From Adenanthera pavonina (Eukaryota; Streptophyta; Magnoliopsida; Fabales; Fabaceae), in NCBI GenBank assembly GCA_026686845.1, contig JAIVEN010000024.1, positions 7,489,501 to 7,553,500 on the forward strand: a stretch of DNA of 64,000 nucleotides, given 5' to 3'. Shown here piece after piece: positions 45,422 to 56,753 of the stretch. The notes under the pieces were generated by a model. It saw only the letters and a list, made by a program, of their open reading frames with translations, was not told where the DNA came from and made no database searches. Position 1 is the first letter of the stretch, and the number at the start of each line of letters is the position of its first letter. The position numbers were made by a program, and so were the translations under genes.

Positions 45422-46294
45422 AGGTTAGAGTGAGCGGTGTTTGAAGGGAGAGAGTGTTTTGAGTTGTAGAGAGTGAAGGAGCATTTGGTAAGAGATAGAG
45501 AGTTCAGTGGGGATAGAGCAAGCATTGAACGTAGGAGGAAAGGGGAAGACCCAAGAAGCAAGAGGAGATTGGGTGTTCTGAGGGTAAATCATACTTTTCT
45601 CTGCTTTTCATTTAGTTCCTCTCATTCCTTTGTTGCTGGGTACTCGTCATAATTTTAGCTTGGTTGATGTATTTAGCGTATGATGTGAGTTTGGTTGACC
45701 TCTAGACCTAGATTTAACACTTATAGATTGTTATTACATTCCTCTCTAATTGTGGAGAGATCCTCTGCAATTCTAAGGTAGTTAAGGTACTTTGACATTA
45801 TGTTTAGCACCTAGCTTGCAAACCATGCATCTTTTAAGCTATCATAATTGTTCTTTTGGCTTTCCCTACCTCAAGATGGTAGTGATAATCTAGCTCAACA
45901 GCTAGTGCATGTTAAGTGTATTTACTGACATACATTTGCCAAGATGATAGTGAATAATATGTTAACAAGCTTCATGTTAGGTCATAAGGTTCTTTGAGTG
46001 ATATGCACTTAATTGGTTTTTATATAGAAGAGAGAAACCCTTTCTTTTTTTTTTTAAATGATGACTTTGATTTTGAGTTAAGGAGTGAAGTATTTAAGTG
46101 TCATTATTCATGTATGAGGTCATGCTCTCTCTTTTGGTTTCACTGTTGCAAATGTAATGATGTTGCAATTCCTCTCCCTTTGGGTTGTGACTCTTTTGCA
46201 GTAACTATTCTCGAGTTGGGATATCACATGGAGGAAGAGAAATACAAGGAGGCATCTTCACTAGAGGAAGAGGATAAAGCCCCCAGGTGCTATC
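45422..46294. other. Unassigned spacer between two CACTA elements
   Basis: Purine-rich leader-like sequence at 45420-45560, then ordinary AT-rich DNA. A short open frame at 45994-46338 runs into the next transposon and is not recognisable. I see no transposon ends of its own. Confidence 0.45.
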
Positions 46295-46297
46295 TAG

Positions 46298-47598
46298 AAC
46301 TACGTCAAATCTGGGTTTTGTTGGTGCTTAATAGTTAGCGTTTGTTAAAAAAATGCTAACAAAAAATGAGGCAGAGACTTTAGTTGGCTTTTGTTGGTAA
46401 AAATGTCAACCAAAGTATAAATTTTTATTAGCGTTTGTTGGCAAAAACACCAATAAAAATAAGATAAAAACTTTCATTGGCGTTTATTCAATAAACGCCA
46501 ACTAAAGTATGGAGTTTAGTTGGCGTTTAGTGAGTAAAAGCAATAAAAAGCCACACTTTAGATGGTGTTTCTGAGAACAAATGCTAAAAAAAATCTTTGT
46601 TAACTTTATTTAAACAAACACAAGCCACAAATCATGAATATTAGCCATTGATTAAATGTGATCTGATCATCCTTATCCCTCCTCCATCTCTCCCTTACTT
46701 TTCTCTCTTTCAATTTTTTCCCATCTCCACTTCGTTCTATCTTCGGGTCAGAATTTTAGTCTCTCTCTTCTTCTCTCATCTTAGCCTCTCTCTCTCTCTT
46801 GATCTCTCTATTCTTCTTTTTTGCTCTCTTCTTCTTCTTCTTCTCTTATCTTCTTCCATGTATAGATTTGAAGCCATTCCATATCTATGAGACAAGCAGA
46901 TCCCAAACCTCTTCTTGTTCGAAGCTGCTTGATTGAGCAAATGAAGAGACAATCAAGATCTTGCATGGAATCAACCAGATTTGGAGATTATATCTGATGG
47001 GTAGTTCTAGAAATTGATGGAGGAAGTTGCAGAACTCATGGGGAAGAAAGCTATCACATCGGAATCAATCGTTGTTGTTAGTGAGTTTCTTCATAGTATT
47101 GGTGGTAGGCTACCGTGGAGGAACCTTCACGAGCTTATCAAAGGTGGATTTGGCCATTTTGATGAGCAATTGACAACTTTACTGGGACGATTGAGGTTGT
47201 CTATGCTAATTATAGACCTTGCTTTTTGTGATTTTTTTTCCAGAGCTTTCTGTGATTTGTTATTAGATCAGTATATTTCAAACATTCTATATACTTTTTT
47301 ATTTCTTCTTCTTCTTCCTCCATAAAGATTGTTGATTTTTGGGATTTATTTGTCTACAAATTGTTCGGAGAAAATGAGAGAAAACAAACTCGTAGAAGAG
47401 CCATTTTTTTAAAAAAAAATTGAGAATAGTTGGCGTTTGTATACAAGCGCCAACTAAACTTGGGGTTAGGTGGCATTTGTAACAAACGCAAAAAGAAAAA
47501 AAAGCTATCCCCTTTTATCGGCGCTGAGATACATAATGTTTCTAAAACGCTAATAAAAGGCAAAATAAATGCTGAAAAATGCCATTTTTGGTGTAGTG
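46298..47598. mobile_element. Non-autonomous small CACTA (TSD TAG)
   Basis: The left tip AACTACGTCAAATCTGGG (first base changed from C) and the right tip ending TTGGTGTAGTG are flanked by TAG (46295-46297 and 47599-47601). Subterminal repeats TTGGCGTTT / AAACGCCAA occur at both ends (46335-46610 and 47420-47560), the same motif as CACTA-2, so it could be moved by that family's proteins. It is 1.3 kb. The interior has pyrimidine-rich leader-like sequence, then a 103-codon frame at 47014-47325 (starting MEEVAELMGKK) that I do not recognise; it may be a captured host fragment. Confidence 0.85.
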
Positions 47599-47601
47599 TA
47601 G

Positions 47602-49328
47602 CTTCCCATACTTTGTGCTATCAATGTTGATTTCCTTTTTATGAATATGACACATATTGATTTATGGTTTAAATAATCACTATAATGAGTAATCGATGAA
47701 GGTGATTTTATGAGCAGACAAATATATTGTGTTGAATGAGCACCTTAGAATTAATAGGGCATATAACGTTATCAGATTTCTTGTGAAAGTTATATGGTGC
47801 AAAGCACAAGTGACTTCCAAGTTTATTGCTAGTTGTGACATTGCTCCTATTCAATTATTTCTCTAGGATGTATGGGTCATACAAGACCATGATTGTGAGT
47901 GAATGTCTCTTCAAAACAAAAAAAAAGAGAGAGAGAAAAAGAATTTATAAGCTCGAAAAGGTAATTTACATAAAAGAAGAGAGAGAATTTTAGAGTTTGC
48001 CACGAGAGACTAAGTCTCCGTGTGTGCCTAAGGTGTTAGTGAATTGTATTATGAGTGAGTAGTTACTATGGTACTCATATTGTCTACGTCTTAATTTTGA
48101 ATATTTTCGGTTCCAATGGCCTATTTTTTTATTTTCCTTTTTCATTAAATGAAAAAAATAAAAAAAACAAAAGTCAGCAATTTTTCCTAGCATTTTGCTT
48201 CGAGTGGTAACACTGTGAATATTTATATATCAATTAGTAAGTTGTAAGTTATAAAGTCACCATAGGTGCTAGTTGATTTTGTTTTAAAATTGATATTTAA
48301 AAAATTATTATTTTCAAAATTTTCCTTTCCAAGTCCAAAAAAAAATTTATGATAACATGTATTTTAATCACATCTTTCAGAGTAGGAGAAAAACACATGT
48401 TATCTTTAGAAAAGATTTTTTTTAAAAAGAGATTTTTTTTTAAAACAAATGATAAGAGTAAGGAGTAGAAATTAAATTGTCTTTCACAAATTAAAACATA
48501 CCAACCGATTTTGAAAATTGTTTTATTTGTGAAAAGGTAATCCACTTTCAATAAACTTCTCTTTAAAATATATATATATATTCATAATAAAAATATATCA
48601 ACTCAGTTATATGCATTTCTATCTCGAACTATGTGGACTTTAATCCCTGCAGCAGGGTACGTAGGCCCTAGGTTTTTATCCTAGGTCAAGTTTCACCCTT
48701 GTAAATAAATAATTTTTTCTCTTATTTTATTTTTTTCCCAATTTCTCATATTTTTAATTTATTTCATTTTCATAAATTCTCTTATTTTTATATTTATTTT
48801 TGTATGTCAATGATTAAAGGGCAATCAAAATAAATTTTCAAAAGCCATAAAAATTGCATATTCAACTTAAGGTAACCGTTCACAATCATACTCCCGAATT
48901 CAACTATAATTCGTAAACCATCCCTTCTTGTTTTTTTTTCTAGTTTTTCCAAAGTTTTCTTGAAATTTTGGTGGTTTTCTTTCTTTATTTCTGTGCCATC
49001 CACGTCACATTTTTGGGTGTGACAATTTTGATAATGATTATTTAAACAGACTTTTTTATTTTCTTATTTTTAAAACTTATTTTAAAAAATAATTCTACAA
49101 AATTGTTTTGAGAACATTAAAATAAAGAACACATTCAAACTAGGTCTTAATGCTAGCAGAGTTTGACAAAATTATTTAATTTCAACTTTCACTTTAGTGG
49201 ATTGTTGGGACCTGCTCATAGCTAGCCTTCCACCTTATGCAACCCCATGTAGATTTTAAAATGATTTCTTAGTTTTCTTTCTCTATCTCTTCTTTTTTTT
49301 TTCTTTTCGGTGGACAATGTCCTCCGTC
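47602..49328. other. Unassigned AT-rich stretch with a possible LTR scrap
   Basis: Mostly AT-rich, no gene. Around 48630-48710 a segment with GGGTACGTAGGCCCTAGG recalls text from Tat/Athila-type gypsy LTRs, and a GGGTGTGACA string at about 49014-49023 could be an LTR end. Neither is enough to draw an element. Confidence 0.4.
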
Positions 49329-49333
49329 GAGGA

Positions 49334-51061
49334 TGTTAGCAAGGCTGACTTTCCAAGAGGGGGGGTGAATTGGGAAGATTGAAATTTTTCTGCACAAAGT
49401 GAAGTGGGTGAAGATATCACAGTATAATGAAAACAATGAGTAAAACAGAGTAAGTTGATAAGTAAGGATAAGGAGAAGAAGACTCAGTGATTTATCCTGG
49501 TTCGGTCTATCCACTTGACCTACGTCCAGTCCCCAAGACAACTTTTGAGATTTATCCACTATACAGCAAGAATTTCAACGGGCTTCTTGCTAATGCCACA
49601 GTACACGAGTATGCTCTGTTCCTGAGCTCTCTCAAACTCTCTGAGCACTTCTTCTATGTGCTTTCCCAATCCCCTTGTGAATTCCCCTCACAAGTAAATC
49701 TTTCTTCCAGATGAAGAGTAGATTGTTTACAAATGTATAACTCTCTTGAATAGAGTAGATATGAAGGTTAAAGTACAGATAATGAAGTTGAAAGGGTAAA
49801 AGCTTTTGAGAAGAAGATTCAGCAGAAATTCAGTATATACAAGTTTGATTCGTTACCCACAACTTCAAATGATGTTACATTTATAGTTTTAGGTCTCAAG
49901 TATCCGTTAGAAACTTAAATCTATCCGTTGGGGAAGTTATCCAACGGTTACTCTAAAAAACTATCCGTTTACCAACCGTATTTAATGTTTTTGACACACT
50001 GAAATTCAAATTTTGGTTGGTTAACAAACGAATTTTGAAGGAACCGAAGGTTAAAGCTTCCATCGTTAAAATGCGAAGTTCGTCTGTCCATAGAGTGAAA
50101 TTCGGATTTTGAAACTTATAAAATATGTTCACAATGTGACATACGAATTTTCAAGAAGAAAGTTTTTCTGTAAATCGTGAACAGTGTTTTCAATTTTCTA
50201 CAATACCTTCAAAATTCGAATTTTGGATGCCCAAAATTCGTCTGTCCATTGAACGTTCAAAGAGGCACAGTAGTTCACTTTCTTCGAAATTCGAATTTTG
50301 TAAGAGTGAAATTCGTCTGTCAGAGACCATTTTTGAAACTTGAATTATTCTTGATCTCAGATGAACTTTAACTTAGTTTCAGACGAATTTCTTTGGTTTA
50401 CACAAATTGCGTTTTATCTGAAATTCAAATTTTGAAATTGTGAAGTTCGTCTGTCACTAAAAAGGCTTCTTTCAGACTTGATGAAAATTCAAATGTTGGA
50501 AATCCAAAATTCGTCTGTTAGAGAGCATTTTTCAAACTCAATTTCTTTTTGATTTCAGATGCACTTTATCATAGTTTCAGACGAATTTCTTTGGTTTTCA
50601 CAAACTTCATTTTGCTTGAAATTTGAATTTTGTAAGTGTGAAGTTCGTCTGTTACTAAAAAGGCTTCTCTCAGTTTTGTATGAAAATTTGAATTTTGAAC
50701 AACCAAAATTCATCTGACAGAGAGCCATCTCTTCAGACTTATTCAGTTTTAGCTCAAAATTCGAATTTCCTAAGGCAAAGTTCGAATTTCCAACTTGACA
50801 GTTTAGTTTAAACTTTCAAACTTCGTCTGTTTGTGAGTATTTTTCAAATAAATAAAGATTTAACTTCAAATCAAGGTTTGAAAACATCTTTTTCTCAAAT
50901 CAAAATCTTTTACCCAATCACAACTAAAACTAAAGATCTTACAAGAGATCTACAGCAAATACTCAGAAAATCTTCACTTGAAACAACTTTGATCTCCTTT
51001 GATATCTTCAATCCAAGCTTTTGAGTGTTGGTTTGGAATCATCAAAACTCTTGATTCAACA
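49334..51061 (-). mobile_element. SIRE-type solo LTR, inverted (TSD GAGGA)
   Basis: Reverse-complement LTR running from TGTTAGCAAGG (49334) to TTGATTCAACA (51061), flanked by GAGGA on both sides (49329-49333 and 51062-51066). Length 1728 bp, close to the full elements' LTRs, with the same CAGACGAA and TTCGAA series. The box at the TATA position is slightly altered (TATAAATG on the minus strand, near 49880). No internal sequence is attached. Confidence 0.93.
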
Positions 51062-51066
51062 GAGGA

Positions 51067-51353
51067 GAATAATTTGTTGGGTGAATATGCTTTGTGTAGT
51101 TGCATCAGCAGTGTATCATTTTCATATCACCAGAGTTTGGCAAAATTTCCGATTTTTACACGTGTAAAATGCAGCAAGCTGAAGAAGAGATATGCAAGGA
51201 ATAAATGATGGGTAAATTCTTCGTGTTGTTCATTTGTAAATTGCAATGCGAAGGGTGCTTATGTCTTTTTGGTTTCTTTTTTTAATTTTAGCTCTATGAT
51301 GTATTTTGTTAAACATTTACTTTATACTTTTACATAGAGGTGTATGAGTTAAT
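51067..51353. other. Short spacer before CACTA-2
   Basis: About 290 bp between the inverted SIRE solo LTR and the CACTA-2 tip. I see nothing recognisable in it. Confidence 0.5.
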
Positions 51354-51375
51354 CACTACACCAAATTTGGGAATA

Positions 51376-51745
51376 GTTGGCGTTTATTTTTTACCTTTAT
51401 TGGCGTTTACAAAATGCCATCTAATAATGCGCTGATGAAAAATCGTACAAAACAATGGCGTTTAAAAAACGCCAACTAAAGTCTGACTTTAGTTGGTGTT
51501 TAATATGGAAACGCCAACTAAAGTCTGACTTTAGTTGGTGTTTAATATAGAAACGCCAACTAAAGAGAGACTTTAGTTGGCGTTTATCAGTTAAACGCCA
51601 ACGTTTTGTCAGCCTTTCATTGGCGTTTACCCGTTAAACGCCAACATTTTGTTAGCCTTTTGTTGGCTTTTATCCATTAATCGCCAACTTTGTTCATTTT
51701 TGTATACTTTGGTTGGCGTTTCTTGTAAAACGCCAACGAATTATT
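51376..51745. repeat. CACTA-2 left subterminal repeats
   Basis: More than ten copies of TTGGCGTTT or its inverse AAACGCCAA, often as back-to-back inverted pairs (for example 51575-51605), in about 370 bp. These are the expected binding sites for the TNPA-like protein. The same motif marks the small CACTA at 46298 and the relic at 62957. Confidence 0.9.
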
Positions 51746-52768
51746 ATTATTATTTTTTATATTTTACTACTTCTCTTTAAACGTTACACAACCTGTTTTA
51801 CATTCAAGAACAATGTTTTTATTACTTTGCAGGCAACCGCTCAGAAACATTTGCAATACAGTTTTCTATAAATGATTTAACTCTGGGGGGTCTGTTACTT
51901 TTGCCAGTGATGCTGGGTTGATTCCCTAACATGAAAAGCAATGGCAAGAAATAATTATGATGATGCTAAACAATTAAAACTTCAGAAGTATCATTCTCAC
52001 AATAGAATTCTCACATCATACCAGTAATAAGGTCTCTATATTTGATTTAAAAAAGAACAATTATCTTCTAATATTTTCCAACAGTACACATTGTGTGTCT
52101 TACGACAGTATATACCATAGAGAAAAGGATACAACCATATAAAACACAAAATTCCCAGCTAGAACAAGACCACTGGGTATCATGAACAGGTCCCTCTTTA
52201 TAAAAAAAAACCTTTCATTATTGATTATATAACCTAAAAAACCAAGTTCTTTCGCTAGTAAGAACTTACGAAGAGCCACAACTATTTCTTGACTCCCATC
52301 TGTTGTCAGGAGGCATAACTTTGATTCTCCATAGTAACTCTGATTGGTTTTATCAATATCTGATTGCATCAGCACTAGAAGTCAGTTGATCCATGATTCC
52401 AATTAAACTGGACAGTTGAGCATCGAAAAAAACTGTCTTGCAATAGGTTGACTTTGAGAATCTTTTTCACAAGCAAATATCTGTATACTAGCAGGAATCC
52501 CCTACACAATAGAAAACTTTATAGTATATGTATTGCAAATTCAAACTCGGACAGTGTAATCACCGAAAAAAAAAATAGTTTTAGGTTGATTTTTATAACC
52601 TTCTCTTTACTGTTCCCTCAGTACAACCCTATATCTTTTGATGCTTCACCTTTCCTTCACAACATCCACACATGCACTATATATAAGGAAATAAAATATT
52701 GACATTATCTAGATCAATTTTTTCAAAAAGTTATTCATAATAAAAACAAGTTAAATTTACCTCTCTAT
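51746..52768. other. CACTA-2 non-coding left interior
   Basis: Region 3' of the minus-strand Ulp1 gene. I see no domain or RNA gene; the short open frames on either strand look like chance. Confidence 0.5.
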
Positions 52769-55700
52769 TCATAGGCACTTATCAAGGACGAAGTTACACC
52801 ACTCTTCGATGAGTTCCTCTATTTGCGTATTAGAGTACTCGGAATAAGAGGTGTTAGGGAAGTACTGTAAATTAAAAAATTTTACATAAGTGAAATTGGC
52901 AAAATTTTATAAGCATTAATGTAAATATAAAATTACATACCGTGTCTGGGATTATGCTATGACCATGTGTGATGATATCCTTCATGAATAACATCACATA
53001 GTATCCACAGTCATTAGCATTTGGTTGTTTTGGACACTAAAGAGGAAAATTATATTAATTATACAATACAAAAATATTAATCTGAACAATTGTTGATTGA
53101 ATATAAATTTATACATACCCGTATTTTCTGCCACTTTTATAACGAGGAAGCTAAGGGTTTTACCATTTTGCCCTTATGATTATCTCTACACCCCCGGCCT
53201 GCTCGAAATATTGACACAGCACTGTTTAACCATAAAATATAAAAAATGTTAGAATGAGGAAAACCTAATTTGAATTATTACATAAAAGTATGAAACATTA
53301 AATATATGAAAAATAAATCTAGGTTTCTTACTTATTAATGATCCCCATCATTTGTTTGCGAAGTTCCGGATCATAATTCAAGGGATCCAAAAAATAGATA
53401 GTTGGCTCCAATGGATTGATTGCAATTAACATCTAGTGTCCACTATGAAAAAATAACCAGTGTCATTAGGAAATTATAATTCAGCAGATAAAGTTAAATA
53501 CATTAAATCTTGAGAATTTACTTACACATTATGATACGGAACCAAGAATAAGACATCTTTATCAGCCCTTGCAGTGAATGCATCCGCAATTAACTGCTGC
53601 TGTTCAGTAATCTTACTGTCTGGCAATTTTGAAACATAAGCAGCTACCTCTTCAGGATGGATGAATATAAATTTGTTTCTAAGATTGCAAGGCACCAAAA
53701 ATGTCTCGTAGAGGTATCTTGAATAGAAACAAAATAAAAAGCAACATAGGTTAATATGAAGGCCCAAATTGAAAAAAATTAAAACAAATAGATTAATATC
53801 AAGTACCTTATGTACAAGTTAACATTCGCAACCCCGATCCACTTCCGATGGATGATGTAATCAACAATTTCACTATTGATACTTTCAAATACTACCTTAT
53901 TATAAATGTTCTTGGCAAATTTCACACGTTTTTCGACTTTGCCCTTAAGCGAATGTGGTAGAAACTTGACAATCATCCTTCGAAAGGTGTCTGGAACTGT
54001 ATGCTTGGGCGGTTGCATGAGTGGTGGAGCTACTAATTCCTTCGAATGTCCTGACTCTCAGACATTACTCTTCCCCTTCAACTAAGCAACAAAGTGGGAA
54101 ATTTTGAGATTAACCACCTTAATATGATTTCAAAAGTTTGGTTGAAGAAAGAGAAGAGTTACTTTGGAGGAATGCATATGATTTCTGTAGGCTCACACTA
54201 TCATTTTTCAAAATCTTGTTTATCACACATGCCAATGGTAATCATGTTATGAAATTTCACATAAAGATCATACACATAATAATAGTATACTGTCAACTAA
54301 CATACCTTTACTAATGGAGCAGCAGTGATGAGGTGTGCGGGCCATGCTACGAAGCTGCCCAATGCCATTCCTATTATTTCCATATCCCCCGCAGGAACAG
54401 GCAACCTGGTACCCTCCTCCCTAACTACCTCAATCAACACTTTTAGATGATTCACAGGTGTGGGTGCATTGTGAAGCATCTCTTCAGGGCTATTATACAC
54501 ATGCCCCTCCGCAACCACACGTCGATTAGGTGTTTCTAACCATAACTGGCAATATGATTGACCCTGTTCCAATCAATGTAGTACAAATCAACCATTTATT
54601 AGGGGTAAAAAAGTTATCTTTTAACTTGTTAATGATAGCAATTACCTGAGGGAGATCCTGAGGGGTAACAGTGCAACTATCTTTGGCACTACCCGACACT
54701 GGTGATGTCCCTTGCGTTCCTTGTAGTTGAAGCACCATGTTCATCAATTCAGCTAATCGGAGCTGCATCTGAGATTGAGTCTGATGTTGTTCCTGAACAA
54801 TAGCCTCCAATCGGGCAACCTTTGCAGCATCTGATGATGATCGAGACCCAAAAAAGGCTTTGTGTGTCACACCAAACCCTGTACCCCTAACACGACCAGG
54901 ATACTCAGGGACCCCCAGTGCCTTACCAAGTATATCCTGCCTAACGCTTTCCTCCTCACTAGCTTGAGGTATGGAATTAGAGAGTTCATTCTGTGGAAGG
55001 AACATAAACAAAATATAAATTTTGCAACTAAATAATAAGTATTTGAAAATATATATGTAAATAAAATATATAATACAATAATACTAACTATTGACTCGGC
55101 AACTTTCCGAACGTTGTCATTGTCATTTATCCCATCCTTGTTCTTGCGAGATTCTATCCATAGCTCATGGCGTTCGATTTCCCTCCCTTTTGACCCCTCC
55201 TTTGATTGCTATGTTTGATCACAAATAAGCAAATGTGTAAGTATTTGAACAGAAGTGTCATTCATAGAAAAATCAGCTATCAAACCACGTACCATCTTAA
55301 CCTCTATACCATGGTATCCTTAACGACCCCCTCTATATGGGTATTGCTGCTTCTTGGCTCTGTCACTATTGGCTTGGCTTAATTTCTGTAAAGTAACGCA
55401 AAAGATTAGTTTTAGTCTAACAAAAACTAAGATGAGGTACATATGATTAGGTTTAGTCCAACAAAAAAGTCGCAATGAGATTATAATGAAATGACATACT
55501 ATGTTAATAATGCACACACCAAAGCAGATTTTTATTCAACGACTAAATATATGTACTAAAATTATTTTAAGAACAACAATGAGAGAAATGGTTTACCTGA
55601 AAAGATTCTTCACAACACCTCGCAACAAAAGCATCTCAGTGTTCTTGTGTAATGTACAACTCAAACAACCGAGGCGGATGAACAACAAAGTTGCCAGCTT

Positions 55701-55956
55701 CATCTCTCAAGAAGAATCTAGTGAGAATGGACTGGAAATTTCGTAGTGCCACTCTAGCCTTCATATATATGTGACGCCTGTGACTATTATTGATGTCAAA
55801 AGTAGACTGCAACATGCATTACCAAAAAGAATTATTATCTGTATATATGTACACACATTATAATCAAATGACATACTATATTATTACCTCTATATCTTCA
55901 AAAAAAACTATTTTTCACAGGATCAGGGACTTTCCTCCAATCCTTGTGAGGATGAG

Positions 55957-56382
55957 TGTAACGTCCGGCCGCTTTATTGGGATTGACGACTGTCCCCACA
56001 AACCAACACAAGCCCTTTCGGTGTGCTTTTATCCTCACTCACACACCTCCTTTCCAGGAGGTCACCCATCCCCAAATTGCTCCAGATCAAGCACGCTTAA
56101 CTGAGGAGTTCTTAAGGGATAGGCTACCGAAAAGGTAGATGAACCTTGTTGATATAGGTAGTACCTATCAATTCCTTTAAGCTATCCTTAATCGTATAGT
56201 CCCATACCTATACAGTCTCTGGATCCCTCTCGTTCCTGTATGTATTCGATTCATTCATATGCCCCTCCCGCTTAGAAGCCTGCCAGGAGCCGCTCCTTGT
56301 CCGTGCCTCATTACTTTATCTGAGCCCCACTTTTCTTACACCGGCGATCACTCCCCGCCCTCGTCAGTGCTCGGATGTCACA
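55957..56382 (-). mobile_element. Cassandra TRIM solo LTR (contains 5S rRNA-like segment)
   Basis: A 426-bp block from TGTAACGTCC to GGATGTCACA, flanked by ATGAG (55952-55956) and ATGGG (56383-56387), a duplication with one mismatch. Its text matches my memory of Cassandra LTRs: CCCCACAAACCAACAC, GGAGGTCACCCATCCC, AAGCACGCTTAACTG, GCTACCGAAAAGGT, TACAGTCTCTGGATCC. I set the strand by the 5S-like piece, which is in sense on minus. It interrupts the TNPA exon between codons for VPISH and HKDW, which confirms the ends. There is no internal domain or second LTR, so it is solo. Confidence 0.9.
56050..56120 (-). other. 5S rRNA-like segment within Cassandra LTR
   Basis: On the minus strand AGTTAAGCGTGCTTG (A-box region of 5S genes, about 56088-56102) is followed by GGATGGGTGACCTCCTGG (C-box region, about 56053-56071). 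The 5' and 3' ends of a real 5S gene are missing and the spacing segment has diverged, so this is not a functional 5S rRNA gene. Confidence 0.85.
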
Positions 56383-56753
56383 ATGGGAGATTGGAACCTT
56401 CAACTTCGCAAGAACCCCAATATAGCTGCTCAATTTTTGTCCACCCTTTTGTATTGGATTGCCTTTGCGATTCCATTCGACATGAATCTTTTGGCGAGTA
56501 TCTCGGGCGCGTATCACCTCTTTCAATACAGTCAAGCCACGCCGGTGCTTTGCGATATATTTCTGTAGCTTTTCTTGATCATCATCACCACCACGATCAT
56601 GATCATGATCAGAAGGGGATGCCATTTACCTACAATAAAATTTCAACAAACATGTAAGATATTAAAGAAGGAAAAAAATTTAAAGCAAATACAACACATA
56701 AAAAAAAATAAAACATCACAAAATTATACATGTCGAAGGAAATAAAATTCAAA

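Larger units (their letters stand above)
52769..56625 (-). pseudogene. TNPA/Ptta-type protein fused to Ulp1 (C48) protease, broken
   Basis: Minus-strand multi-exon gene of CACTA-2. It starts MASPSDHDHDRGG at 56625, then the Plant transposase (Ptta/En/Spm, TNPA) region: KIHVEWNRKGNPI, and after the Cassandra insertion KDWRKVPD, MKARVALRNF, RDEAGNFVVHPPRLFELY and the linker RAKKQQYPYRGGR. A GSRSSSDAAK segment leads into a Gln-rich putative coiled coil. Downstream exons give a Ulp1-like cysteine protease. His (53436-53438), Asp in FLDPLNYD (53385-53387), Gln in CPKQPN (53025-53027) and Cys in NDCGYY (53007-53009) are all kept. The Trp codon next to the His is now TAG, and other stops are at 55636-55638 and in the exon near 54050. 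Introns have plausible GT...AG ends, such as the donor at about 54303. Ulp1-type proteases cut SUMO-like modifiers; the role in the transposon is unknown. Confidence 0.85.

Noticed and set aside
46648..46890. Secreted or membrane protein with a Leu/Ser-rich frame
   Set aside because: The frame is a translated CT-rich low-complexity tract in the interior of a small CACTA, most likely a leader-like sequence.
48630..49023. A Tat/Athila-type gypsy LTR
   Set aside because: Only short reminiscent strings and one possible end. No matching start or target duplication was found.
56050..56120. A 5S rRNA gene on the minus strand
   Set aside because: Only the internal part resembles 5S rRNA, and it lies inside a 426-bp LTR with flanking duplication. 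It is the 5S-like part of a Cassandra LTR, not a gene.
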